The position numbers and the translations under genes were made by a program. Below the pieces are notes generated by a model. The model was not told where the DNA came from and did no database searches. It was given only the letters and a program-made list of their open reading frames with translations. A stretch of 46,841 nucleotides of DNA from Micropruina sp. Lineage in GTDB: Bacteria > Actinomycetota > Actinomycetes > Propionibacteriales > Propionibacteriaceae. The DNA lies in the NCBI GenBank assembly GCA_016711105.1, contig JADJTO010000015.1, positions 1 through 46,841 on the forward strand, in the 5' to 3' direction. How positions within the stretch are numbered: position 1 is the stretch's first letter; the number at the start of each line of letters is the position of its first letter. Of this stretch, positions 33,357-42,386 are shown in pieces.

Positions 33357-34166
33357 TCAGTAGAAGCACCGGTAGTCCGCACCCGAGCGGCCAATACAGT
33401 CGGCCGTCTTGCCGGCGTCCCAGTGCCAATTTCCGGCTACCTTGGCCCAAAACTGAACCGAGACAGTCAGCCGCTTGCCAGCAAGATCAGTATCGTTTTT
33501 TGCGTAGGCTTTTCTTCCTTGACCGGCGACTAGGGACACCGTTCCGGGCGAAGATTTATACATGACTCTAGCGCTCGTAATTCCCCAGACGTCCACATGC
33601 ATCCCGGTAAAGTTGCCAGAATTTGGGAAATAGTACATTATTCCCACCACCGGAGACCCTTGGGAACCATCCGCGACTGTCTTCCTCCTGGTTGGCGTTA
33701 TGGTCGTCTTTACTTCTACCCGGTCAGTCAACCTACACGACGGATTACATGAATAGCGCTCCAGAGCTGCCATCGGGTTCGCAACCCAAAAAGAACCATC
33801 AACTTGCTTAATTCCAACAACCGGCCAGGAGTTTGGATCATCGGTGGCTGGCACAGCAGCCACCGTTTCGGACTGTGCCACTGCCTCCCGTGCCTCCGCG
33901 TTGGTGAACACTGCGGACCCAACTCTTCGCGCCACTCCTGAGTTGGCTGGCGGCGACTCTGCCCAGATCTTTGCCTCAGCGCGAAATGCGGGGTCTTCCG
34001 ATGCTGTTCGTTTGATGGCGTCCAGCACAGACTCGCCCTGGCGAGCAATCACGACGATCTCACGAGAGGCGCTAAGCGCCGGCTCCGCGGCGGACACCGT
34101 AATTCCCGCCGACGCTAATAGAAGGGAGGCGAGAAGCCCGAGTCGCCTCTGGTTTGACCTTTTCAT
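33357..34166 (-). CDS. Secreted protein with four cysteines (unknown)
   Basis: A 269-residue protein with a clear signal peptide (KRSNQRRLGLLASLLLASAG, cleavage near VSA-AEP). Residues 35-110 are helical and charged. The C-terminal 150 residues look beta-rich with four cysteines (140, 144, 257, 267), enough for two disulfides. No known family is recognised. The start has AAGGAG six bases upstream of the ATG. Base composition is visibly less GC-rich than the flanks and codon use differs (many A/T-ending codons), suggesting acquisition. It forms a two-gene unit with the cytosolic protein downstream. Confidence 0.65.
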   Translation of the reverse strand: MKRSNQRRLGLLASLLLASAGITVSAAEPALSASREIVVIARQGESVLDAIKRTASEDPAFRAEAKIWAESPPANSGVARRVGSAVFTNAEAREAVAQSETVAAVPATDDPNSWPVVGIKQVDGSFWVANPMAALERYSCNPSCRLTDRVEVKTTITPTRRKTVADGSQGSPVVGIMYYFPNSGNFTGMHVDVWGITSARVMYKSSPGTVSLVAGQGRKAYAKNDTDLAGKRLTVSVQFWAKVAGNWHWDAGKTADCIGRSGADYRCFY

Positions 34167-34202
34167 GATGCTCCTTATTGGGGGTAGGTACTGGAACCTA
34201 CG

Positions 34203-34250
34203 CCCGCTGAAGCAGCGGTGTCAACAGCCAGGTCACCCTTCTTCAGCGGG
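34203..34250 (-). terminator. Inverted repeat between the deacetylase and the secreted-protein gene
   Basis: CCCGCTGAAG at 34203-34212 is the exact complement of CTTCAGCGGG at 34241-34250, with a 28-base loop. It lies downstream of the deacetylase on the minus strand and could end its transcript. No T-run follows, so an operator for the next gene is an alternative. The rest of 34167-34388 holds nothing recognisable. Confidence 0.35.
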
Positions 34251-34388
34251 GTCAGGCGTGGACGATATCCGGGGTCGGGTCGCCGGACTCGCCGACCGGA
34301 GGGGCGCTTTCAAACCCTGAGCCAGTTCAATCACGGCGCCTCCCGGAGCGCTCAGCAGGCCGGGCAGCCCGCTTGGCTGGCACGCAGG

Positions 34389-35324
34389 TCAGCAGGTGAA
34401 CACCGGGCGCTTCGGCGTCGTGCCTGGGTAGTTGCGACAGACCGACAGCCCTCGCGCGGCCAACCCTGCCTTCATCTGGCTCAATGCCGTTCCGTTGAAG
34501 GCATTCCACTTCATGTGCATCAGCACTGTGCCGCCTGCGGTGGCGTTGGCGATCACGTTGTTGACCACGGTGGTGCGCGAATAACCCTTCCAATCGTTGG
34601 TGTCGAGCGTCCAGAGCCACATCCGCATGTTCTTGGCTGTGTAGGCCTTGCGGACAGTGGAGTTATAGGCGCCGAAGGGCGGGCGTCCGTAGTTCGTCAC
34701 CACGCCTGGAGAACCCAACTGATACTTCATCTGGGTGTAGGTCAGCGTGGTCAGATTCGGGTGACTGATGCTGTGGTTGAAGACGAAGTGGCCGTGCGCT
34801 CGGGCGTAGGCGGCATCGAAGTGCCCGGCCGTGATGCAGTTCCCGGTCGGGAACAGCACCAGCCCGATGCCCAGGTTCTCGGCCGCCAGCACCACGGTCT
34901 TGAACGCGGTCAACGAGGTGGGGCAGTCGTCGTAGCTCAGCACCACTCGGCTCGACCGATTCGGGCCTCGATAAATGCTGTAGGACTCCAGAGACGTCCA
35001 CGTGGCCCGGCCGATGATGCCATCGACGACCAAGCCGCGATCAGCTTGGAGGCGCCTTACCGACGTGGCCGTGACGGGGCCGAAAAAGCCAGTACTGGTG
35101 CCCAGGTAGCCCAGGATCACCAGCAGCTTCTGCGCCACACTCACACAGGAGCCGGTGTCTCCTTCGCGCAGCAACGGCCGATCCGCGATGGCCGTGCTTG
35201 CCGAACACAAACGCTCCGCCGCCTGGGCCTCCGTCGCCGGCACCACGCCCACAATCAGCAGACAAGTCACGATCCCCGCAGCCGCGACTCGAACTGCCCG
35301 CCAGCACCGCTCACGCCATGCCAT
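34389..35324 (-). CDS. Secreted polysaccharide deacetylase with a peptidoglycan-binding domain
   Basis: A 311-residue exported protein: signal peptide to about residue 36, then a PG_binding_1 domain at about 52-112 (LREGDTGSCVSVAQKLL, FFGPVTATSVRRLQ, VDGIIGRATW) and a NodB-type deacetylase domain at about 125-300. Its metal-site motifs are SYDDCP (usual TFDDGP, with Asp132/133), HSISHP (H184, H188) and RPPFG (214-218). The expected target is an N-acetyl group of peptidoglycan or another wall glycan. The Gly-to-Cys change in the first motif is unusual. It is flanked by an apparent accessory region and transcribed alone. Confidence 0.85.
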   Translation of the reverse strand: MAWRERCWRAVRVAAAGIVTCLLIVGVVPATEAQAAERLCSASTAIADRPLLREGDTGSCVSVAQKLLVILGYLGTSTGFFGPVTATSVRRLQADRGLVVDGIIGRATWTSLESYSIYRGPNRSSRVVLSYDDCPTSLTAFKTVVLAAENLGIGLVLFPTGNCITAGHFDAAYARAHGHFVFNHSISHPNLTTLTYTQMKYQLGSPGVVTNYGRPPFGAYNSTVRKAYTAKNMRMWLWTLDTNDWKGYSRTTVVNNVIANATAGGTVLMHMKWNAFNGTALSQMKAGLAARGLSVCRNYPGTTPKRPVFTC

Positions 35325-35417
35325 GACCTCGCCCCCTGACCCGGTCTACCTCCACGGTAGGCGGGCCCTTGCCGGGTCACGATAAGCAGTTATGCGCCCC
35401 CAACAACCAGGCCGAAC

Positions 35418-36770
35418 TCAGAGCGACAGTCGGTCCTTGACGACCCCGGCGAGGCGCTCCGCGATCGCCTGAGCCTCGGCGTGCGTCGCGGCCTCGACCA
35501 TGACTCGGACGAGTGGCTCTGTGCCGGAGGGGCGCAGCAGCACTCGTCCGCCCTCACCCAGTTGGCGAGAGGCGGCGGTCACGGCTGCTGAGACCTCCGG
35601 GTCGATCCCGGCCCGAACCTTGTTCACACCACGGACGTTGATCATCACCTGGGGTAGCCGGGACATCACTGCGGCCAACTCCTGCAGCGATTTGCCGGTG
35701 CGAGCCATCCGGGCCGCCAGGTGCAAGGCGGTCAGCACCCCGTCCCCGGTGGTGGCGAACTCGCTCATGATGACGTGCCCGGACTGCTCGCCGCCGAGCG
35801 CGAAGCCGTGGGCGTTCATCGCCTCCAGCACGTAACGGTCCCCGACCTTGGTGGCATCCACCCGGATCCCGTTGGCTTTCATCGCGTGCATAAAGCCGAG
35901 GTTGCTCATCACGGTGGCCACCACGGTGTTGCTGTGCAGCGCGTGATTGTCCTTCAGGGCGAGCGCCAGGATCGCCAGGATCTGGTCGCCGTCCACCTCG
36001 TTGCCGTCATGGTCGATGGCCAGGCAGCGGTCGGCGTCGCCGTCGAGCGCGATCCCCAGGTCGGCCCCATGCGCAAGCACGGCGGCCTGCAGCGACTCCA
36101 TGTGCGTGGAACCACAGTTCTCGTTGATGTTCAGCCCGTTGGGTTGAGCGTGCAGGGGGATCACCGTGGCCCCCTGGGCGGCAAAAGCGGCCAGCGAGGT
36201 GAGGAAGGCGGCGCCGTTGGCAGCATCGACGACCACGGTCAGATCTTCCAGGCTGGAGTCTGCCCCGAGGCTCGCCACCAGGTGCGCCACGTAGCCCTCG
36301 ATCGCGCCCGCGTCGTCGGTGACCCGACCCACGTCGGCGCCGATCGGACGCTGCCAGGTCTCCCCCAGCCGCTGCTCGATCGCCTCCTCGAGGTCATCAT
36401 CGAGCTTCACCCCACCACGGGAGAAGAACTTGATCCCGTTGTCGGGCATCGGATTGTGGCTGGCCGAGAGCATCACGCCGAGGTCAGCCCCCAGATCGCC
36501 CACCAGGAAGGCAACGCCGGGAGTGGGAATAACCCCTAGCCGGACGACGTCCACCCCGGCCGAGGCCAAACCAGCCACCACGGCAGCTTCCAGGAACTCA
36601 CCGCTGGCCCGCGTGTCTCGGCCCACTAACGCACGTGGGCGACGACCGGTGAAAACACCGGCCTCGCCCAGGACGTGCGCTGCCGCGACCGCCAAATCGA
36701 GAGCGACCTCGGCGGTCAACTCCTGATTGGCGGTCCCCCGAACACCATCGGTGCCGAACAAACGCGGCAT
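35418..36770 (-). CDS. glmM: Phosphoglucosamine mutase
   Basis: A 450-residue mutase converting glucosamine-6-phosphate, the GlmS product, to the 1-phosphate for UDP-GlcNAc and peptidoglycan. Signatures: RLFGTDGVRGTAN at the start, the phosphoserine loop VMLSASHNPMPDNGIKFF, the metal-binding DGDADRCLAID, GGEQSGHVI and the phosphate-binding RPSGTEPLVRVMVE. It starts seven bases after the rpsI stop, the conserved rplM-rpsI-glmM arrangement of actinobacteria. Confidence 0.97.
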   Translation of the reverse strand: MPRLFGTDGVRGTANQELTAEVALDLAVAAAHVLGEAGVFTGRRPRALVGRDTRASGEFLEAAVVAGLASAGVDVVRLGVIPTPGVAFLVGDLGADLGVMLSASHNPMPDNGIKFFSRGGVKLDDDLEEAIEQRLGETWQRPIGADVGRVTDDAGAIEGYVAHLVASLGADSSLEDLTVVVDAANGAAFLTSLAAFAAQGATVIPLHAQPNGLNINENCGSTHMESLQAAVLAHGADLGIALDGDADRCLAIDHDGNEVDGDQILAILALALKDNHALHSNTVVATVMSNLGFMHAMKANGIRVDATKVGDRYVLEAMNAHGFALGGEQSGHVIMSEFATTGDGVLTALHLAARMARTGKSLQELAAVMSRLPQVMINVRGVNKVRAGIDPEVSAAVTAASRQLGEGGRVLLRPSGTEPLVRVMVEAATHAEAQAIAERLAGVVKDRLSL

Positions 36771-36777
36771 CGCAGGG

Positions 36778-37293
36778 TCAGCGCTTGCTGTACTGCGGAG
36801 CCTTACGGGCCTTCTTCAGACCGGCCTTCTTGCGTTCCTTGATCCGTGCGTCGCGGGTCAGCAGTCCGGCCTTCTTCAGGGCCGCACGGCTCGCCTCCAC
36901 GTCGGCGAAGTTCAACGCCCGAGCGATGGCCAGACGGAGCGCGCCGGCCTGGCCGGTGACACCGCCGCCGACGATCTTGGCCTTCACGTCGTAGGAGCCG
37001 ACGACCGCGGCCGTTTCGAAGGGCTCGTTCACCGTCTGCTGGTGCAGCTTGTTCGGGAAGTAGTCCTCCAGGGTGCGGCCGTTGATCGTCCACGAGCCGG
37101 AGCCCGGGGTCAGTCGGACGCGGGCGATGGCTTCCTTGCGGCGGCCGGTGGCCGCGGTGTCGGTCACCAGGGCCGGACGCCCGCCCGGCTGAGCCACGGC
37201 AGCGCCGCCCTCGGCGCGGTAGGCGATCTGCCGCTCACCTTCGGTGAAGGGAACGAACTCGGTCTCGGTGGTCTCTACGACGGTGTCGGTCAC
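36778..37293 (-). CDS. rpsI: 30S ribosomal protein S9
   Basis: S9 contacts the P-site tRNA with its basic C-terminal tail, here ending KKARKAPQYSKR. The core has GRRKEAIARVRLTPG, INGRTLEDYFP and GGGVTGQAGALRLAIARAL. A 45-60-residue acidic N-terminal extension precedes the fold, which is usual for actinobacteria. The GTG at 37293 is preferred because AAAGGA lies seven bases upstream. A GTG at 37311, overlapping the rplM stop as GTGA, is also possible. Confidence 0.95.
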   Translation of the reverse strand: MTDTVVETTETEFVPFTEGERQIAYRAEGGAAVAQPGGRPALVTDTAATGRRKEAIARVRLTPGSGSWTINGRTLEDYFPNKLHQQTVNEPFETAAVVGSYDVKAKIVGGGVTGQAGALRLAIARALNFADVEASRAALKKAGLLTRDARIKERKKAGLKKARKAPQYSKR

Positions 37294-37307
37294 TGTGTGT
37301 TCCTTTG

Positions 37308-37751
37308 TCACTGAGCGATCTGGGAGATCTGGTACTGCTGCGGCTGCTGCGCAACGTGAGGATGCTCCGGGCCGCTGTAAACCTTGAGCTTCTTGATCAG
37401 CTGACGACTCAGCTTGTTCTTGGGCATCATGCCCCAGACAGCGCGCTCCACGGCCTTGCGCGGGTCGTTGTCGAGCAGCTGCCCGTAGGGCACCGCGGTC
37501 AGACCGCCCGGACGACCCGAGTGGCGGTAGGCCATCTTGGTGGTGCGCTTGTTGCCGGTCAGCGCAATCTTGGAGGCATTCACGATGACCACGAAGTCAC
37601 CAGTGTCGACATGCGGGGCGAACTGCGGCTTGTGCTTGCCACGGAGCAGAGTGGCGGCGGTGACGGCGAGACGTCCGAGCACGACGTCGGAGGCATCGAT
37701 CACATGCCAGGCCCTGGTGATCTCCCCAGGCTTTGGGCTGTACGTAGACAC
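37308..37751 (-). CDS. rplM: 50S ribosomal protein L13
   Basis: A 147-residue L13, an early assembly protein of the large subunit. Signatures are WHVIDASDVVLGRLAV, ATLLRGKHKP, VVIVNASKIALTGNK, YRHSGRPGGL and AVWGMMPKNKLSRQL. The start is a GTG. It is the first gene of rplM-rpsI-glmM and has its own promoter upstream. Confidence 0.97.
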   Translation of the reverse strand: MSTYSPKPGEITRAWHVIDASDVVLGRLAVTAATLLRGKHKPQFAPHVDTGDFVVIVNASKIALTGNKRTTKMAYRHSGRPGGLTAVPYGQLLDNDPRKAVERAVWGMMPKNKLSRQLIKKLKVYSGPEHPHVAQQPQQYQISQIAQ

Positions 37752-37834
37752 GGTCGTGGACCATCTTCCATTGTTAGCGTTAGTCGGCCGGTGCGGGATC
37801 TGCAGCAGAGCAGACCACAGCGCAACAGCGACTT

Positions 37835-37864
37835 ACACTACCGCGACGGTTTGGGGCGGGTCAA
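37835..37864 (-). promoter_or_regulatory. rplM promoter (-35 TTGACC, -10 TAGTGT)
   Basis: On the minus strand TTGACC (plus 37859-37864) and TAGTGT (plus 37835-37840) are separated by 18 bases, about 85 bases upstream of rplM. This is a good vegetative promoter with an untranslated leader. No known leader structure was recognised. Confidence 0.65.
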
Positions 37865-37908
37865 AACACGGCCGGGCCGGGGTGACGCGGCTCGCTCACC
37901 GTCCCGGC

Positions 37909-37914
37909 TAAACT
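37909..37914 (+). promoter_or_regulatory. Candidate -10 for leaderless asparaginase mRNA
   Basis: TAAACT ends six bases before the GTG start and there is no Shine-Dalgarno, so the transcript probably begins at the start codon. Confidence 0.4.
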
Positions 37915-37920
37915 CCCGGC

Positions 37921-38871
37921 GTGTCCCTCAGTGAAGCGCCGGTGGTTGCGCAGGTCTATCGCAACGGCTTCCTGGAGTCGGTGCACCGCGGTCTAGTGGC
38001 CGTGACCAGGCCGGAGGGGTCGGTCAGCTTCCATCGCGGCGACCCCGAGACACCGATCTTGCCGCGCTCGTCCGCCAAGCCGATCCAAGCTCTGGCCATG
38101 GTGCGTTGCGGCCTCAACCTTCCGCCGGACCAGTTGGCTCTGGCCTGCGCCAGCCACTCGGGCGAGTCCTATCATCTGGAGACGGTCCGGCGGATCCTGG
38201 CTGAGGCCGGTGTGGACGAGAGTGCCCTGCAGAACACCCCCGACTACCCACTGATCGACGCCTACCGGTTCGCCTGGATCGCCGCGGGCAAGCCGATCAG
38301 CGCCCTGGCTCAGAACTGTTCGGGCAAGCACGCGGCGATGCTGGCGACCTGCCAACACAACGGGTGGCCGCTGGCGACGTATCTGACCCGCGGGCACCCG
38401 CTGCAGCAGGCGGTCGCGGAAACCATCCGCAGCTTCGGAGCAACGATCACGATCACCTCCACTGATGGTTGCGGGGCCCCGATCCAGGCGATCTCCTTAG
38501 CCGACCTGGCCCGAATCTTCGGACGGCTGGCCGCGGCCACCGAGGGCCCGGAACGAGAGGTGGCCGACGCCATGCGGAGCTTTCCGGCCAACGTGGGCGG
38601 CACCGGTCGTGATGTCACAGACCTGATGCAATCCGTTCCCGGACTGATCGCCAAGGACGGCGCTGAGGGTGTCTATGCGGTCGGCCTGCCGGACGGCCGC
38701 GGGATCGCGCTGAAGATCGCCGATGGCAATCCGCGGGCTCGTCCGGTGTTGATGAGCGCGGTCTTGCAGCGCCTGTGGATCGGCGACAGCGCGTTACGCA
38801 CCCGGCTCTCCAAGCAGTCCGTCCTGGGTCACGGCCAGCCGGTCGGGGCGGTGGTCCCGGTCGGCATCTGA
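37921..38871 (+). CDS. L-asparaginase II-type asparaginase (Rhizobium etli class)
   Basis: A 316-residue asparaginase of the serine-lactamase-like ReAII class, which hydrolyses asparagine to aspartate and ammonia. The SxK-type catalytic motif is in LPRSSAKPIQALAMV, with QNCSGKHAAMLATC, the zinc-site cysteine segments and STDGCGAPIQAISL. It has no signal peptide, so it is cytosolic. It is divergent from rplM and stands alone. Confidence 0.88.
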   Translation: MSLSEAPVVAQVYRNGFLESVHRGLVAVTRPEGSVSFHRGDPETPILPRSSAKPIQALAMVRCGLNLPPDQLALACASHSGESYHLETVRRILAEAGVDESALQNTPDYPLIDAYRFAWIAAGKPISALAQNCSGKHAAMLATCQHNGWPLATYLTRGHPLQQAVAETIRSFGATITITSTDGCGAPIQAISLADLARIFGRLAAATEGPEREVADAMRSFPANVGGTGRDVTDLMQSVPGLIAKDGAEGVYAVGLPDGRGIALKIADGNPRARPVLMSAVLQRLWIGDSALRTRLSKQSVLGHGQPVGAVVPVGI

Positions 38872-38956
38872 TGGCATTCGAGACGCGCTCGTCCACCAAC
38901 CGAACGCCGGTCAGAGGCCAGTTGCTCGCCTGGAACCAGAGGTGTTAGGTAGGTCC

Positions 38957-41045
38957 ATGAGTTCAAGGGCGAACACTCCCAGCGTGCAGGTATCCAATCC
39001 CGATGATGTGCGGAACGTCGTCCTGATCGGAAACGCGGGCTCGGGCAAGACGTCCTTGTTCGAACAGCTGCTCAAGGCACGACTGCCGGGCTATCGGGGG
39101 GAGAAGGACGACGCTGAGCGGGCCGCCCAGCTCTACCTGGCCTCCTTCGCCACGGGTGACAAGGTGGTCAATCTGCTCGATGCCCCCGGCCACCCCGATT
39201 TCGTCGGCGAGTTACGCGCCGGCATCCGGGCCGCCGACGCCGCCGTCTTCGTGATCTCTGCGGCTGACGGCATCGACGGTGCCGCCCAAACCCTCTGGGA
39301 CGAGTGCCGCGCGGCCAACCTGCCGCGAGTGATCGTCCTGACCAAGCTGGACGCCGGGCACGCCGACTTCGACGTCACCGTGGCCCAGTGCCAGAGCCGT
39401 TTCGGCAAGGGGGTGCTGCCCACCCACATGCCCACCCTGTCGGGCCCGGGCCAGGTCGTGGGCAACATCGGCCTGATCACCCTGGAGGAGCATGACTACA
39501 GCTCCGGCGACCGGGTCGTCCGCCAGCTGTCGGCCGACGACGACCAGGTGGAGACCTACCGGGGGCCGCTCATCGAGGGCATCATCCAGGAGGCCGAGGA
39601 CGACGGCCTGATGGACCGCTACCTCGAGGGTGGGGAGTTGGACGTCGACTACCTGCTGGACGACCTGATGAAGGCGGTCGCGACGGCGAACCTGTTCCCG
39701 GTGCTGCCGGTACAAACCGGAACGGGGGTCGGCATCGAGGAACTGCTGGCCTTGATCGAACACGGCTTCCCGACCCCGGGGCTGCACCCCAATCCCCCGC
39801 TGACCACGATCGATGGGGCTGTGCTGCCGCAGACCACGTCCGATCCTGCGGCGCCGTTGGTCGCCCAGGTGATCCGGACGACCAGCGACCCGTTCGCCGG
39901 TCGCCTGAGCATGGTCCGGATCTTCTCCGGGACGCTGCATGCTGACGACACGGTGCACGTGTCCGGGCATCGTTCGCGGCTGATCGGTCAGGACGACCAA
40001 GCCCATCCCGACCACGACAACGATGAACGAATCGGGCTGATCCAGGCCGCGGTCGGCACCGACCTGAGGGCGCGCTCGTCCGCGATCGCCGGCGAGATCG
40101 TTCTGGTCCCCAAGCTGACCACCGCCGAGACCGGAGACACGCTCAGTTCCAAGGACCAGCCCGGCGTGGTCGACGCCTGGGAACTGCCCGACCCGCTGCT
40201 GCCGTTGGCGATCCGAGCCGCGACCCGCAACGACGAGGACAAGCTGGCCAGTGCCCTGGCCCGGCTCGCGGTCGAGGACACCACCGTCCGGCTGGCTCGG
40301 GGGAGGGGACCAGTTGGTGCTCTGGACGACCGGGCAGGCGCACGCCGATCTGCTGCTGGCCCGCCTGGCGGAGCGGTATCAGGTGAAAGTGGAGCAGGAG
40401 GACCTGAAGATCCCGCTGCGAGAGACCTTCGTCGGCTCGGCCAGGGCGATCGGACGCCACGTGAAGCAGTCCGGTGGGCATGGTCAGTACGCCGTGTGCT
40501 CGATCGAGGTCGAGCCGCTACCCCGCGGCGAAGGCTTTCAGTTTGTCGACAAGGTGGTCGGCGGCGCCGTGCCACGGCAGTTCATCCCCTCGGTGGAGAA
40601 GGGCATCCGGCACCAGTTGGAGCGCGGGGTATTCGCCGGCTTCCCGATGGTGGACCTCCGGGTGACGCTGGTCGACGGTAAGTCGCACTCGGTGGACTCC
40701 TCCGACATGGCCTTCCAGATGGCGGGCTCGCTGGCGATCAGAGAGGCGGCCCGGCTGGACTCGGTGGCTCTGCTGGAGCCGCTCGACCTGGTCACGGTGA
40801 CCGTCGGGGAAGAGTTCCTGGGTGCGGTGATGACCGATCTCTCCGGACGCCGCGGACAACTCCTGGGCTCGGACGCCGCCGAGCACAAGGCTGTGATCCG
40901 AGCGCTCGTGCCGCAACTCGAACTATCGCGGTACGCGATCGACCTTCGGGGCATCGGGCACGGCTCGGGCACGTTCACCCGCGAGTTCCACGGCTATGAG
41001 TTGGCGCCGTCGAACCTGATCGAGAAGTACGTCACGAAGCCCTGA
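38957..41045 (+). CDS. Elongation factor G-like GTPase (FusA2 type; one-base insertion in the read)
   Basis: An EF-G paralogue of about 695 residues. The G domain has GNAGSGKTSLFEQ (P-loop), LLDAPGHPDFVGEL and TKLD instead of the usual NKxD. Domain II follows (FAGRLSMVRIFSGTL). After the break come EF-G domains IV and V (RETFVGSARAIGRHVKQSGG, FQFVDKVVGGAVPRQFIPS, GRRGQLLG). The frames join at the G-run 40299-40303: removing one G gives ARGGDQLVLWTTG. EF-G-like proteins of this type often do not translocate ribosomes and have unclear roles. The ATG at 38957 follows TTAGGT by six bases. A second in-frame start lies at 38942. Confidence 0.85.
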
Positions 41046-41074
41046 CTCCACCGCGGGTGATGGTGCGGACGCGC

Positions 41075-41729
41075 TCAGTCCTGACCCTGCCAGGTGGACA
41101 GGCAGACCTGGTTGCCCTCGGCATCAGCGAGCACCCACCAGGCCGGCGCATGCTCCTCGTTGACCATGCGGCCCCCGGCCGCGAGGGCCATCTCGATCCG
41201 AGCGCCGATTTCTTCTGCGGGCACCTCAAGGTCCAGGTGGATCGGGTTTGCGCCGCGGACGGCCCTCCTCGGCCGGTTGAAACCAGACCAGTGGCGCCCG
41301 GCCCCGGGGGTCGATCAGATCACCGTTCGCGACATCCTGGTACGCCAACACCGCCCGCCAGAACGGACGAATCCGGCCTTCAGAGCGGGTGTCAAAAGCG
41401 ATCGACAGCATGCTGAGCCGTCCGGCCTTGACTGGGACTCCCAGGTCGCTGGCTGCGGCGCTGACCCGACGAGCAAAATCGACGTCCTTCTCCGTGAGGC
41501 CCTTGGCCCTGTGGGTGGCCACCGATACGGTCACGAAGCGGGAGCTCAAGTCAACGTCGGGGTGGTGGTTCAGCGCTTCGGCAACCTCACCGATTCGATT
41601 GACCAGGGCCAGCCCGGTGGCGAAGTCCCGACAAACGAAATGCGCACGGAGGACGCCGAGCATCCGGCGCCAATCCTCCAAGCCAGAGAGCGTGACGGTT
41701 TCTGCCGGTTTCGGGGTGAGCATGCTCAC
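41075..41729 (-). CDS. Pterin-4a-carbinolamine dehydratase fused to a VOC domain (frameshift in the read)
   Basis: The N-terminal 95 residues are a pterin carbinolamine dehydratase (HFVCRDFATGLALVNRIGE; EALNHHPDVDLSSRFVTVSV, with the HHPD catalytic histidines), which recycles tetrahydrobiopterin and also occurs as a DCoH-like protein. The rest is a glyoxalase/bleomycin-resistance (VOC) domain (PVKAGRLSMLSIAFDTRSEG; PLVWFQPAEEG). It ends in the shifted frame with NPIHLDLEVPAEEIG and HAPAWWVLADAEGNQVCL. The frames join near 41255-41262, giving about 217 residues. The VOC ligand is unknown. It converges with fusA2, 29 bases apart. Confidence 0.8.
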
Positions 41730-41818
41730 ATTCTTCCAGGCTGTCGCCCTCCAGACACGTACCCTTAGGCGGGACTCGAAGACGGTTATCCACGCTCAGA
41801 ACATAAACTTAGTCTTGG

Positions 41819-42229
41819 TCAGAAAGAATGCAGCGGGCGGTACCCGACGGGCAGCCTGGAGGCATCCACAATGTCCTTGCCGAACGGGAAGCACGTCACC
41901 GGGATCATCTTGAGGTTGGCCACAGCCAGCGGGATGCCGATGATCGTGATCGCCTGGGCGATCGCCGTGGTCACGTGGCCGATGGCCAACCAGACGCCGG
42001 CGATGACGAACCAGATGACATTCATCAGCGCTGAACCCACGCCCGCGCCGGGCTTGTCCACCACGGCCTTGCCGAACGGCCACAGGGCGTAGGCACCCAT
42101 CCGGAACGAGGCGATGCCGAAGGGAATCGTGACGATCAGCAGGCAGGCGATCACACCGAAGAGGAAGTAGCCGATGGCCAACCACAGGCCACCGAAGAAG
42201 AACCAGATCAGGTTGAGTAGAAGACGCAT
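41819..42229 (-). CDS. YccF family inner-membrane protein
   Basis: A 136-residue protein with two YccF repeats, each of two hydrophobic segments (NLIWFFFGGLWLAIGYFLFG, then IPFGIASFRMGAYALWPFGK; and NVIWFVIAGVWLAIGH, then GIPLAVANLKMIPVTCFPFG). The repeated motif NxIWxxxxGxWLAxGH and (I)PFG/PxG...PFGK is characteristic of the family. Its function is unknown. It appears to be a single gene. Confidence 0.88.
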   Translation of the reverse strand: MRLLLNLIWFFFGGLWLAIGYFLFGVIACLLIVTIPFGIASFRMGAYALWPFGKAVVDKPGAGVGSALMNVIWFVIAGVWLAIGHVTTAIAQAITIIGIPLAVANLKMIPVTCFPFGKDIVDASRLPVGYRPLHSF

Positions 42230-42386
42230 CTGTTGACTCTCTCATCGGGGTTGACGCGAGCCCTCTGCCCGCGTACTCCATCTATGTAACCCGATCAGGG
42301 CTCCTTGGCGTCCCCATGTCACCTCCGGACTCACCCTGAACCTTCCCTGCCACCCCTGCCGGGCGAGCCCGGATAAGGTGTCCCCC

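Noticed and set aside
34218..35339. Plus-strand 373-residue frame over the deacetylase
   Set aside because: It is antisense to a well-supported signal peptide, PG-binding and NodB protein, and has no domain of its own.
37752..37920. Leader of rplM considered as a ribosomal-protein autoregulatory RNA
   Set aside because: No stable conserved structure could be recognised by eye; only the promoter is supported.
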